DNA of 64,000 bases, from the NCBI RefSeq assembly GCF_001618865.1, contig NZ_CP015136.1, forward strand, positions 2,887,001 to 2,951,000, written 5' to 3'. The number at the start of each line of letters is the position of its first letter. Position 1 is the first letter of the stretch. The position numbers and the translations under genes are program-made. Under the pieces are notes generated by a model that ran no database searches, had not been told where the DNA came from, and worked only from the letters and a program-made list of their open reading frames with translations. The DNA comes from Luteitalea pratensis. GTDB taxonomy: Bacteria; Acidobacteriota; Vicinamibacteria; Vicinamibacterales; Vicinamibacteraceae. Below, piece after piece: positions 54,866 through 62,903 of the stretch.

Positions 54866-56173
54866 ATGCCAACGTGCTTCGTCGTGATGGGGTTCGGTCT
54901 CAAGACCGACTATGCGCAGCAGAAGACATTCGATCTCGACAAGTCGTACCGCAACCTGATCAAGCCGGCGGTCGAGGCCGCCGGCTTCACGTGCATCAGG
55001 GCGGACGAGATCCAGCACGCCGGCAACATCAACATCCCGATGTACGAACAGCTACTCAATGCGGATCTCGTCATCGCGGATCTGTCCACGGCCAACCTGA
55101 ACGCCTTCTTCGAGCTCGGGATTCGCTATGCCCTGAAGCCCAGGACGACAATCGTCATCGCCGAGAGCGGCTTCATCATTCCATTCGACATGGGACAGGT
55201 CGTCATCCGCCGCTATCAGCACCTTGGGCCTGGCCTCGATTACGACGAGGTCATCGTCAAGAAGCAGGAACTGACACAGGCGTGCACGGAAGTCGTCGCC
55301 GCGAGCCGCGATGACAGCCCGGTTTACACGTTCCTGACGAATCTGGCGCCGCCGATGTTGAGAGGGGTCGCGGCGGCCCAGGCACAGGTTGCCAACCAGC
55401 AGACTCGCGTCGCGCTGGGCCAAGCGGAGACGAGCGACCAGGCGGCGGCGCTGACGTTGCCGCTCGCCGCGCTGATGGCGAAGGCGATGGAGGCGCGGGC
55501 CGGCAAGAGGTTCGGCGAGACGTGCGCCATCCTCGCTGGCGTCAAGGCCGTCCAGGGTGCCGCGGTTGACCCGTTCGTGATCCAGCAACTGGCGCTGGCG
55601 ACCTACAAGCAGAATGAGAAGGACCCGGCCACGCTGATGGCCGCCCGGGCCGTCCTGAGCGACCTGTCGCCCGACACCTCGATCGATCCCGAAACCCTTG
55701 GTCTGTGGGGGGCTGTGCACAAACGCCTGTTCGACGCCGGCGGGTCGACGGAAATGAGCCCGGAGGCGGCGCTGGACGTGGCGATCGAGGCCTACGGACG
55801 AGGATTCGTCCTCAAACATGACTATTACAACGGCATCAACTTCGCTTTCCTGCTGGATACGCGAGCTGCCGCGAGCAGCGGGAACGAGGCGATTGCCGAC
55901 CATGTGCACGCGCGACGGGTGCGGACGAAGGTGCTCTCGGTCTGTGACGAGGCGCTCGCACGAGAAGTGAAGGCCGAGAGTGCGCAGGGTCGGGCGGAAG
56001 CCGAGTACTGGCTGCGCGCCACCCGGGCCGAGGCCCGCCTCGGTCTTCGAGAGATCGCCAGCGTCGACGAGGCTCTGAGCGACGCTGCCAACATGACCCC
56101 GGCGCCGGAGTCATGGATGATCGACACGACCGCCAGTCAGCTGCGAAAACTCGCACGCCTGTTGGGCATGTGA
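54866..56173 (+). CDS. TIR/deoxyribosyltransferase-like N-terminus with TRAFs-binding (TPR-S-like) C-terminal domain
   Basis: A 435-residue cytosolic protein. Residues 1-130: CFVVMGFGLKTDYAQQKTFDLDKSYRNLIKPAVEAAGFTCIRADEIQHAGNINIPMYEQLLNADLVIADLSTANLNAFFELGIRYAL. This is the nucleoside-2-deoxyribosyltransferase/TIR-like fold, with candidate catalytic acid in the ADLSTANxNAFFELG motif. Residues 190-435 are helical repeats with DPETLGLWGAVHKRLFD and DYYNGINFAFLLDTRAA, the signature of the TRAFs-binding/TPR-S domain. Such proteins are placed in bacterial conflict (NAD/nucleotide-targeting) systems. AGGAGG lies six bases before ATG 54866. It follows the dead subtilase by 95 bp. Confidence 0.8.
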   Translation: MPTCFVVMGFGLKTDYAQQKTFDLDKSYRNLIKPAVEAAGFTCIRADEIQHAGNINIPMYEQLLNADLVIADLSTANLNAFFELGIRYALKPRTTIVIAESGFIIPFDMGQVVIRRYQHLGPGLDYDEVIVKKQELTQACTEVVAASRDDSPVYTFLTNLAPPMLRGVAAAQAQVANQQTRVALGQAETSDQAAALTLPLAALMAKAMEARAGKRFGETCAILAGVKAVQGAAVDPFVIQQLALATYKQNEKDPATLMAARAVLSDLSPDTSIDPETLGLWGAVHKRLFDAGGSTEMSPEAALDVAIEAYGRGFVLKHDYYNGINFAFLLDTRAAASSGNEAIADHVHARRVRTKVLSVCDEALAREVKAESAQGRAEAEYWLRATRAEARLGLREIASVDEALSDAANMTPAPESWMIDTTASQLRKLARLLGM

Positions 56174-56626
56174 GCGGGCGCGCGAGTTGCCGTCAGGGCG
56201 TATGGCGACAACGCTGATGGGCTCTCCGGCAGGCCGTCTCGCAGGCGCGATAGAAGAGTGCAGAATGTCGGTGGACGTAGCTGCGATGGACACGCTGGAG
56301 CTCACGAGTGGCGACACGGCTCCGAGCGACACGGCAATCAATCCGCCATCGCCACCGCATTCGATCGCACGAACAACGTCGAGCAGGTCGTCTGGAGCCA
56401 ACCGCCGGCGGGCCATTCTGGTGCGGGCGTTCCGAGCGGGACAGTGCCCACAGTCGTACGCTCTCGTGGCTCGCGTCCGTTGAACGCGCCTACACCCCTG
56501 GGCCGTTCTCGTGACCCGGGCTGCGACAGGTAACTGGAGGCTTGCTTGCCGATGACGAATGAAAGTGTCTCAAGTGCTTCGGGATCAATCCCGGTGGACG
56601 TGCACTCGCCGGCGTCGCAGCGGGTG
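56174..56626. other. intergenic, mostly debris
   Basis: Apart from the subtilase tail at 56360-56483, nothing protein-like. The region separates the conflict-like block from the convergent nor operon. No clear terminator hairpin was found. Confidence 0.35.
56360..56483 (+). pseudogene. broken C-terminal tail of a subtilase
   Basis: One frame reads NNVEQVVWSQPPAGHS. After a frame change at about 56415 another reads ILVRAFRAGQCPQSYALVARVR and stops at 56483. NNVEQV...PPAG...V.VRAFRVP.GPQSYALV is the usual end of secreted subtilases with a pre-peptidase-like tail. No start and no catalytic part. It is a second subtilase scrap near the one at 54.4 kb. Confidence 0.5.
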
Positions 56627-58630
56627 TCATCGCACCAACTGTCGCAGCACATCGACCACGACCATTGGAAGTGCATCGGCGTGGCGCAAGATCGCGAACC
56701 CACTGCGGCCGAAAACACGAGCCGCATAGCGGGGCGCCTCGCGATCAACCGTCACGCAGAACACGGCGATGCCCTGAAGGCGCGCCTCGGCGACCGCCTG
56801 GCGGGTGTCCTCCACCCCGTAAGAACCCTCGTAGACATCGACATCGTTTGGCTTGCCGTCGGAAAGGATCAGCAAGAGTCGACGTGCTGCCGACTCACGG
56901 GCGAGCGCGGCCGTCGTGTGCCGAATGGCCGCGCCCATGCGGGTGTACCGATCGGAGTCGAGCGCTGCAATCCGACGGTCGACGACGAGGGTCCGGCGCT
57001 CGTCGAACGACTTCAGCGACAGCACGGCCACGTCATCCGGCCCCTCGCCTGAGAACGCGAAGATGCCATAGCGGTCGCCCAAGGCATCAAGCGCTTCGCA
57101 CACGACCAGAAGCGCGTCCTTCTCGACGTCGACGATGCGCCGGGTGTCCGAGACCCAGCCGTCGGTGGACGCGCTGACGTCGGCCAGCAGCGCCACGGCC
57201 AGTTGGCGACGCGACCGGCGATGCTCGATGTAGAGACGACCATCGGTGGCAACCCCGGCGCGCTGGTCGGCGCAGGCGCTCACCCATCCGGCGATGTCGG
57301 GCTCCGAACCGTCCGTCTGCCGATCCAGCCTGACGTAGCAGGGTCGCAGGCGCTCGAACCGGGCGCGCACGCGGCGTGCGAGCCTGGCATGACGCGCCTT
57401 GGCCGCGCCGATCCACGCGACATCTCCCAGCGGCGGCGCCGGCTCGCGCACGATCGCACCCCGGGATCGGTATGCGCGCAGCCGGTGATCCCACTCCGGG
57501 TACACCAGGCCCCACCGTGCCGGCGCGATCGGTGTCGACCCTGGAACGCGCTCGACCGGGTCTCCGGAGCGAAGCGCCTCCCTGACCGGCCCCGGCGTGC
57601 ACACCACGCGGGCCTCGGGCAGATCCGACAGCGAATCGGCCAGTGCTTCAGGGTCGGCGTCGTCATCGCGATCGACTGGCCGCTGCATGCCGAATGGATC
57701 TTCGACACTCTCCTGCGGCTCGTCGGCACGGATGACCCAGGTCCCCGCGTTGTCATCGTCCTCGCCCTCAGCGGCGGCACGCACCTCCGGGCGCCGGCGC
57801 ATCTCGGTCACACGAAGCCTCGGGATCGTGGGTACAGACTCTCCCGCTGCGGGAGGTGTGGCCGGCTCCAGCAAGCGGTGCGCCGCGATGATGTTCCCCC
57901 AGTACCACGGCAGCAACACCTCGCGATACCGGCGGCGATCGCCGCGCCCGGTCTGCGCACGTGCCCAGGCGAGGGACTGCTCGGGCGAACCATCGGCATC
58001 TACAGTGAAGGGTGGCGTCAGCGGGTCCGCAGCCAGAAACGCCTGGATCTGGTCCTCAACCGCGAAACTGAATGGCGACGGGCGGCGACCGATACCGCTG
58101 GCGAGCGCGAACGCACGCGCCGCACTCAGACCGGGTACGAGCCCACGGACCTCGCGCGCAATCCAGCGATCAACAGTCGCCGCTTCCGCGAGCAGAAACC
58201 AGTCGCGCGTCTCGCCGCTGGCGATGTCCTCCGACACCACCGCCGTCCCTCGCACCATGCGCACCGCCTGTTGCACGGCCATCAGTCGGTAGATCGCGAG
58301 AGCGTCCAGGCCGCACGTTTCCGGCGGCACCGCCGCCGGCAGATAGACCCGGCGTCCGTCGGTGGCCGAGTGCAGCAAGCCGTCGGGGCGGCTGCGCGAG
58401 GGGTGGCGGGCCAGGCGGGCGAGCCAGCTCACCGGTGCGGGCGGCTGCATTGGCGCAATCGCGATGGACCTCCCGAGCAAGGCCGTGAGGAAGATCTCCA
58501 GCCGAGTGCGTACGGCACAGAGCGCGGTCGCTCGATCTTCAGGTGTCGCTCCGTAGCGCCGCCACGCTTCACGCGCGACCCGCGTTGCGAAGTGCGCGCC
58601 CTCGAGGATCAGCTCTTCGGGTTCGGCCAT
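56627..58630 (-). CDS. norD: nitric oxide reductase activation protein NorD (VWA domain)
   Basis: A 667-residue cytosolic protein. N-terminal helical region with AIYRLMAVQQAVRMVRGTAVV. The C-terminal von Willebrand A domain has MIDAS residues in LLADVSASTDGWV (DxSxS), continuing with YGIFAFSGEGPDDVAVLSLK, DSDRYTRMGAAIRHTTAAL and LLLILSDGKPNDVDVYEG. NorD works with the AAA+ ATPase NorQ to insert or activate the non-haem iron of NorB. It is the last gene of the operon; its start lies 26 bp after the norQ stop. Length and motif order fit the family. Confidence 0.93.
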   Translation of the reverse strand: MAEPEELILEGAHFATRVAREAWRRYGATPEDRATALCAVRTRLEIFLTALLGRSIAIAPMQPPAPVSWLARLARHPSRSRPDGLLHSATDGRRVYLPAAVPPETCGLDALAIYRLMAVQQAVRMVRGTAVVSEDIASGETRDWFLLAEAATVDRWIAREVRGLVPGLSAARAFALASGIGRRPSPFSFAVEDQIQAFLAADPLTPPFTVDADGSPEQSLAWARAQTGRGDRRRYREVLLPWYWGNIIAAHRLLEPATPPAAGESVPTIPRLRVTEMRRRPEVRAAAEGEDDDNAGTWVIRADEPQESVEDPFGMQRPVDRDDDADPEALADSLSDLPEARVVCTPGPVREALRSGDPVERVPGSTPIAPARWGLVYPEWDHRLRAYRSRGAIVREPAPPLGDVAWIGAAKARHARLARRVRARFERLRPCYVRLDRQTDGSEPDIAGWVSACADQRAGVATDGRLYIEHRRSRRQLAVALLADVSASTDGWVSDTRRIVDVEKDALLVVCEALDALGDRYGIFAFSGEGPDDVAVLSLKSFDERRTLVVDRRIAALDSDRYTRMGAAIRHTTAALARESAARRLLLILSDGKPNDVDVYEGSYGVEDTRQAVAEARLQGIAVFCVTVDREAPRYAARVFGRSGFAILRHADALPMVVVDVLRQLVR

Positions 58631-58656
58631 GTCGGACTCGGCTCCCAGCGTTCCCG

Positions 58657-59508
58657 CTACGGCATCGTCGAGGTCACGAGATCGTGCATGGCTGCGAGCA
58701 GCTCGGGATCGTCGGTGAGGGGGCCGAGAAGCGCCGCATGGCAGGCCGCTCGCACCGGAATGTTCCCGGCGACGAGGCGCGCGGCAGCAACAATCAGGCG
58801 TGTGCTCGGTACCTCGGCCAGACCTCGGTCGCCGAGCTGGCGGAGACGATTCGTGAGTGTGACCAGCGCGATCGCCCGATCGCGTTCGATCCCGCTCTCG
58901 TGTTCCACGATCTCCGCCTCGAGCTCCGGGCTCGGAAAAGCGAACTCGAGGGCGACGAAGCGCTGGCGCGTGCTCGGCTTGAGGTCCTTGAGGCCGTGCT
59001 GGTAGCCGGGGTTGTAGGAGATCACGAGCTGGAAGCCGGGCGCTGCGTCCAGAATCTCGCCAGTCTTGTCCAGCGGCAGGACGCGCCGGTCGTCGGTCAA
59101 CGGATGGATGACCACGACGGTATCCTGCCGGGCTTCGATGATCTCGTCGAGGTAACAGAGGGCGCCATGCCTGGCCGCCCGCGTGAGTGGGCCGTCGAGC
59201 CAGACCGTATCGCTGCCGCGAATGAGATAGCGGCCGGTCAGGTCACTCGCGGACAGGTCGTCGTGGCAGGCTACCGTGACGAGCGGCCTGCCCAGACGCC
59301 ACGCCATGTGCTCGACGAAGCGCGTCTTGCCGCATCCCGTGGGCCCCTTGAGCATCACCGGCAGTCCGCGCGCGTGGCACGTCTCGAAGACGGCGATCTC
59401 GTTGCCCGTGGCCAGATAGAACGGCGCGTCCGGCCCCGGGTAGCGGAGGCCGTCGTGGTGATCCGGGCCGATCGATGGCGCGGCGTCCGTCCGGCTGTAG
59501 TCGCTCAT
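58657..59508 (-). CDS. norQ: NorQ/CbbQ-family AAA+ ATPase
   Basis: A 283-residue MoxR-class AAA+ protein. Walker A is MLKGPTGCGKTRFVEHMA and Walker B GALCYLDEIIEAR. Sensor 1 is LVISYNPGYQHGLKDLKPSTRQRF, typical of CbbQ/NirQ/NorQ. Its ATG at 59508 overlaps the norB stop by four bases (ATGA), so translation is coupled. It remodels the NorB/NorC complex together with NorD. Confidence 0.94.
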   Translation of the reverse strand: MSDYSRTDAAPSIGPDHHDGLRYPGPDAPFYLATGNEIAVFETCHARGLPVMLKGPTGCGKTRFVEHMAWRLGRPLVTVACHDDLSASDLTGRYLIRGSDTVWLDGPLTRAARHGALCYLDEIIEARQDTVVVIHPLTDDRRVLPLDKTGEILDAAPGFQLVISYNPGYQHGLKDLKPSTRQRFVALEFAFPSPELEAEIVEHESGIERDRAIALVTLTNRLRQLGDRGLAEVPSTRLIVAAARLVAGNIPVRAACHAALLGPLTDDPELLAAMHDLVTSTMP

Positions 59509-60869
59509 GCCGGCATTCGGGCCGCGGCGGCCGCCGGCTCGACGTGCGTGCGCTGGCGAGGCGCCAGGAAGAAGAAGTCCCAGAGAAACAGCGCCACGCC
59601 GGCGGTGAACAGCGTCCCGGTGGCCACGAGCATCAGGAAATGCACCTGGATCTTCGCCTGCGTCTCGAGGTAACCCATCCCGAGGACGCGCTCGAGGTAC
59701 ACCTGGCCGATCCCGGCGGCCGCGAAGGCCATCGTCATCCCGAACATGCCGCCGACCTGCAGCCAGAACGCCCACAGCCCGGTCCTGGTCTCACGCTGCG
59801 ATTCGTCGTGGCCCATCAGCGCGGGCGTCGCGTAGGTGATCACCGCGAGGACGATCATCACGTACGCGCCGAAGAACGCGGAGTGGCCGTGCATGGGCGT
59901 GATCAAGGTGCCGTGTGTCCAGCGGTTGACCGATGGCCAGGTGTGGGCGAGGCCGAGCAGGCCCGCGCCCAGTGCGGAGAAGATGGCGCTGCCCAGCGTC
60001 CAGTGCAAGGCGAGCGTGTTCGGGTGGGAGAGCCCCGACCGTCGGATGGCCTGGTAGGCGTACGCCGACATCGCCACGAAGACCAGCGGCTCGAGCGCCG
60101 AGAAGAAGCCGCCGAGCGGCAACCAGTAGGACGGCACGCCGACGAAGTAGTAGTGGTGCGCCGTGCCGAGCAGGCCCGAGATGAACGTCAGCCCGACGAT
60201 GACGTACAGCCACTTCTCCATCACCTCGCGGTCGATGCCCGACAGGCGGATCAGCAGGTAGGCGAGGAGCGCGCCCTGGATCATCTCCCACACGCCCTCG
60301 ACCCACAGGTGCACCGTCCACCAGCGGTAGAAAATCGCGACCGTGTAGTTGTCGAACTCGAGCAACGAGGGCAGGTACAGGATGGCCGTGAAGGCAAGGC
60401 CGGCCATCAGAACACCTTCAGTGGTCGTCAGGCGCTTCGCCTTCCAGATCGTCATGCCCAGGTTGTAGAGAAACATCAGCATGACCACCACGATGGCCAG
60501 TTTCACGGGCAGCGGTTGTTCGAGCAGCTTGTTTCCGGCGGTCCAGCCGAAGAGGTAACCGACGACGGCGGTCACCCCCGCCAGCGTCCACAAGCCGAGG
60601 GCGGCGTAGGCCATGGTCGGGCTGTGCAGCTCGGTGCGGGACTCCTCGGGCACCAGCCAGTAGGCGGCGCCCATGAAGCCGGTGAGGACCCACACGATCA
60701 GCAGGTTGGTGTGGATTGCCTTGGACACATCGAACGGCAGCAGATGAATCAGCGGGTCGGGCCCGAGGTACTTCGCCACCGATAGCAGCCCGAACACCAT
60801 CTGGAGGCCGTACAACAGCAGCGCCACGACGAAGTAGGGGTAAGCGACGGCCTGCGTGCGGAAGCGCAT
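59505..60869 (-). CDS. norB: nitric oxide reductase large subunit (cytochrome b), NorB
   Basis: A 454-residue haem-copper oxidase-superfamily protein with about 12 transmembrane helices. The haem and FeB ligands are visible: H53 in AIHTNLLIVW, H187 and Glu-191 in WWTVHLWVEGVWE, H238/H239 in GTAHHYYFVG, and H327/H329 in PMHGHSAFFGAY. The Glu in HLWVEG, in place of the oxidase Tyr, is diagnostic of cNOR. It reduces 2 NO to N2O using electrons from NorC in the cytoplasmic membrane. The start lies 13 bp after the norC stop. Length is normal. Confidence 0.96.
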   Translation of the reverse strand: MRFRTQAVAYPYFVVALLLYGLQMVFGLLSVAKYLGPDPLIHLLPFDVSKAIHTNLLIVWVLTGFMGAAYWLVPEESRTELHSPTMAYAALGLWTLAGVTAVVGYLFGWTAGNKLLEQPLPVKLAIVVVMLMFLYNLGMTIWKAKRLTTTEGVLMAGLAFTAILYLPSLLEFDNYTVAIFYRWWTVHLWVEGVWEMIQGALLAYLLIRLSGIDREVMEKWLYVIVGLTFISGLLGTAHHYYFVGVPSYWLPLGGFFSALEPLVFVAMSAYAYQAIRRSGLSHPNTLALHWTLGSAIFSALGAGLLGLAHTWPSVNRWTHGTLITPMHGHSAFFGAYVMIVLAVITYATPALMGHDESQRETRTGLWAFWLQVGGMFGMTMAFAAAGIGQVYLERVLGMGYLETQAKIQVHFLMLVATGTLFTAGVALFLWDFFFLAPRQRTHVEPAAAAARMPA

Positions 60870-60882
60870 CCGGGGGCTCCTC

Positions 60883-61689
60883 TCATTTGAACGTCGCGAG
60901 GTACGCGACGAGCTGTTCGACTTCCTCGGGCTTCAGCAGCGCGCCCAGCGGCGGCATGACTGACTGGCCGCCGGCGCCGAACGTCGGGCCGGGCACGACG
61001 TAGGCGCTTGGATTGAGGATCGATTCGCGGATGTAGTCGGGGGCCGATCGCGCCGCACCCTTGTAGGAGGAGTCGGCAATCAGCGTGGCGGCACGCGTCG
61101 CGATGCCGGCCATCGACGGTCCGACGAGCACCGTCCCTGCTGTCGTCGAATGGCAGCTGAAACACGCCGGCGGCGAACGCCGGAAAACGGCTTCGCCCAA
61201 CGCGACCGGGTCGCCGGAGGCCGCGGTCGCAGCATTGGCGGCGGTGGCGTCCGGCAGTGCAGCGCTGACCACGATCGGCCGTGGCGGCCAACCCTGGTTG
61301 TCGATGTTGGAGACCCACGTCAGGAAGGCAATGACGTCGGTGATCTGCTCGTCCGAGAGCTTCATGTTGGGCATCACCCGCCCATGACGCTGCTCGGAGT
61401 AGAACCGTGACGGATCCCGCAGGAACAGTCGGAGGTAGGCCTCGCCGCGTTGCTGCGTGATCTTGGTCAGGTCCGGCGCGTAGTATGCCCCCTCTCCGAG
61501 CAGCGTGTGGCAGTTGATGCAGTTCTTCCGGTGCCACACGTGCTTGCCGGCGATCACTTGCGGCGTGATCGCCTCGGCATGCGTCAACTCGCCGAATCGC
61601 ATGTGGCTGTGAATCGTCAGCCCGAGGAAGATCGCCGCGAAGACGCTGGTGCCGACGACGAAGAACAGCCGCGTGTGCCGTTTTGTCAT
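60883..61689 (-). CDS. norC: nitric oxide reductase cytochrome c subunit NorC, with an extra C-terminal haem c domain
   Basis: A 268-residue protein. N-terminal membrane anchor (RLFFVVGTSVFAAIFLGLTIHSH). The first haem domain has CINCH (C57-H61), HTLLGEGAYYAPDLTKI and Met in RVMPNMKLSDEQ, as in normal NorC (about 150 residues). After an Ala-rich linker (residues 145-160), a second domain has CFSCH (C176-H180) and a Met in SVMPPLG (M245). Standard NorC has only the first. The extra module makes it resemble a fused monohaem cytochrome c. First of norCBQD. The start is ATG 61689. A small membrane ORF lies 83 bp upstream. Confidence 0.94.
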   Translation of the reverse strand: MTKRHTRLFFVVGTSVFAAIFLGLTIHSHMRFGELTHAEAITPQVIAGKHVWHRKNCINCHTLLGEGAYYAPDLTKITQQRGEAYLRLFLRDPSRFYSEQRHGRVMPNMKLSDEQITDVIAFLTWVSNIDNQGWPPRPIVVSAALPDATAANAATAASGDPVALGEAVFRRSPPACFSCHSTTAGTVLVGPSMAGIATRAATLIADSSYKGAARSAPDYIRESILNPSAYVVPGPTFGAGGQSVMPPLGALLKPEEVEQLVAYLATFK

Positions 61690-61771
61690 TCTGACCTCAC
61701 ATCGGGATCGCAGCCATCAGGCGGGCGTGCGCGGGAGTCCAACGGGGTCTGACTGGAACAGCGACGTCGTC

Positions 61772-61909
61772 TCAGACGCCGATCCGCGAGAAATTGAGGA
61801 TGGCGATCCAGGCTGAGAAGGCCACGGCCACCGCCATGCCAAGCAGGACCACGACGCAGAGCGCGCGTGTCAGAGTCGAGGACCGAGAGACACGAACAGC
61901 GTCAGTCAC
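61772..61909 (-). CDS. 45-residue single-helix membrane protein upstream of norC
   Basis: Starts at GTG 61909 with AGGAG five bases upstream. Sequence: short polar start VTDAVRVSRSSTLTR, a transmembrane helix ALCVVVLLGMAVAVAFSAWIA, and a short tail ILNFSRIGV. Same strand as nor, first in line. Small one-helix proteins accompany haem-copper oxidases (CcoQ, CydX-like). This could be a nor assembly or stability peptide, but that is inferred only from position. A longer in-frame reading to 62014 is less likely because the ribosome binding site and helix favour 61909. Confidence 0.55.
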   Translation of the reverse strand: MTDAVRVSRSSTLTRALCVVVLLGMAVAVAFSAWIAILNFSRIGV

Positions 61910-62022
61910 GGCTGCTCCTCTTCTTGAGGGTGAGGCTCTCCGACTATCGGAGCGTAGCGTACACACGAAGTCCGCCGGCTGCAACTGGCGCGATCGGGTG
62001 ACGGTCGTCGTCATGTTCGTGC

Positions 62023-62793
62023 CTACTGCCGATCGAACACCACCTTGTACTTCTCGGTCGGGGCGTTGACCGGCGTGCCGTCGATGGTGAGTGTCTTTCC
62101 GTCTGCAGACACCGAGTAGACCTCCGCGTACATGGGCTGGCCGTCGACGCTGGTCCTCATCTCGAAGCCGTTGGCTCCGGTCTTCCTGAAAATCGTCGTG
62201 TACTTCGAACCTTTGAGGCGACCGAGCCCTGGCGCCGCCGTGCCGTCGAACTGCCCGCTGAACACTGCGCCGGTGTCATCCGTGATCGTGACACCGTCGG
62301 GCGCTACGGCCGCGACCTCCAGAAGCGAGACAGGCATCGTCACTTCGGTGCTGGTCCACTTTCCTACAAGACCCGGTCCGCCGGCCGTCCGCTTGTAGGC
62401 GACGGTGAAGTCGCTCGTCGTGCCGTCGGGCTTGGTCAACTTGCCCGCGAGCCTCATGGTCTCGCCCTTGACGACCGCGCGATAGCCGACCAGCAACTTC
62501 CCGCCGGCCTTGATCGTCACGTCCCAGGCATCGGGCTCCGGCTGAGTCCATGACGCTCTCGATCCGTCGGGTGTCGGGTATTCCTTACCGTCGACCTTGA
62601 ACGAGTATTTGAAGCCCTGGCCGTCGAAGGTCATCGTACCGTCGGCGCCGCTCGAGATCGTGACGGTATCGCCGGTGAGCTGACTCCTGGCAGCATTGAA
62701 CTTCCACTTGCCGACGTAGGCGGGTTCGGCGGCAACGAGGCTGACGCCGGCGAGCATGACGAGAGCGGCGGTCTCACGAAGGCGTGTGTTCAC
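62023..62793 (-). CDS. exported beta-sandwich protein, unknown function
   Basis: A 256-residue protein. Starts at GTG 62793 (GGAGA upstream). Signal peptide TAALVMLAGVSLVAAEP. Two related beta modules follow: YVGKWKFNAARSQLTGDTVTISSGADGTMTFDGQGFKYSFKVDGKEYPTP and GLVGKWTSTEVTMPVSLLEVAAVAPDGVTITDDTG. Each begins with a V.GKW signature common in exported acidobacterial lipocalin-like proteins. There is no catalytic motif. It probably is not part of the nor operon, although it is on the same strand 113 bp upstream of the small ORF. Confidence 0.65.
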   Translation of the reverse strand: MNTRLRETAALVMLAGVSLVAAEPAYVGKWKFNAARSQLTGDTVTISSGADGTMTFDGQGFKYSFKVDGKEYPTPDGSRASWTQPEPDAWDVTIKAGGKLLVGYRAVVKGETMRLAGKLTKPDGTTSDFTVAYKRTAGGPGLVGKWTSTEVTMPVSLLEVAAVAPDGVTITDDTGAVFSGQFDGTAAPGLGRLKGSKYTTIFRKTGANGFEMRTSVDGQPMYAEVYSVSADGKTLTIDGTPVNAPTEKYKVVFDRQ

Positions 62794-62903
62794 AGGCGGT
62801 CTCCATTTCTTCGGCCTGTGGCCGAATGTTCGCATGTAGTAAGTTGCCCTTCGGCCTCCTGGTCGAAGCGAGAAACGGTAAGTCTCGTCGCAACGTTGCA
62901 TGA

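Noticed and set aside
57203-60785. Two long plus-strand frames (57203-59005 and 59475-60785)
   Set aside because: Antisense to norD, norQ and norB, which are certain.
61909-62022. FNR- or NorR-type operator in front of the nor operon
   Set aside because: No TTGAT-N4-ATCAA-like or GT-N7-AC array stood out, so none is claimed.
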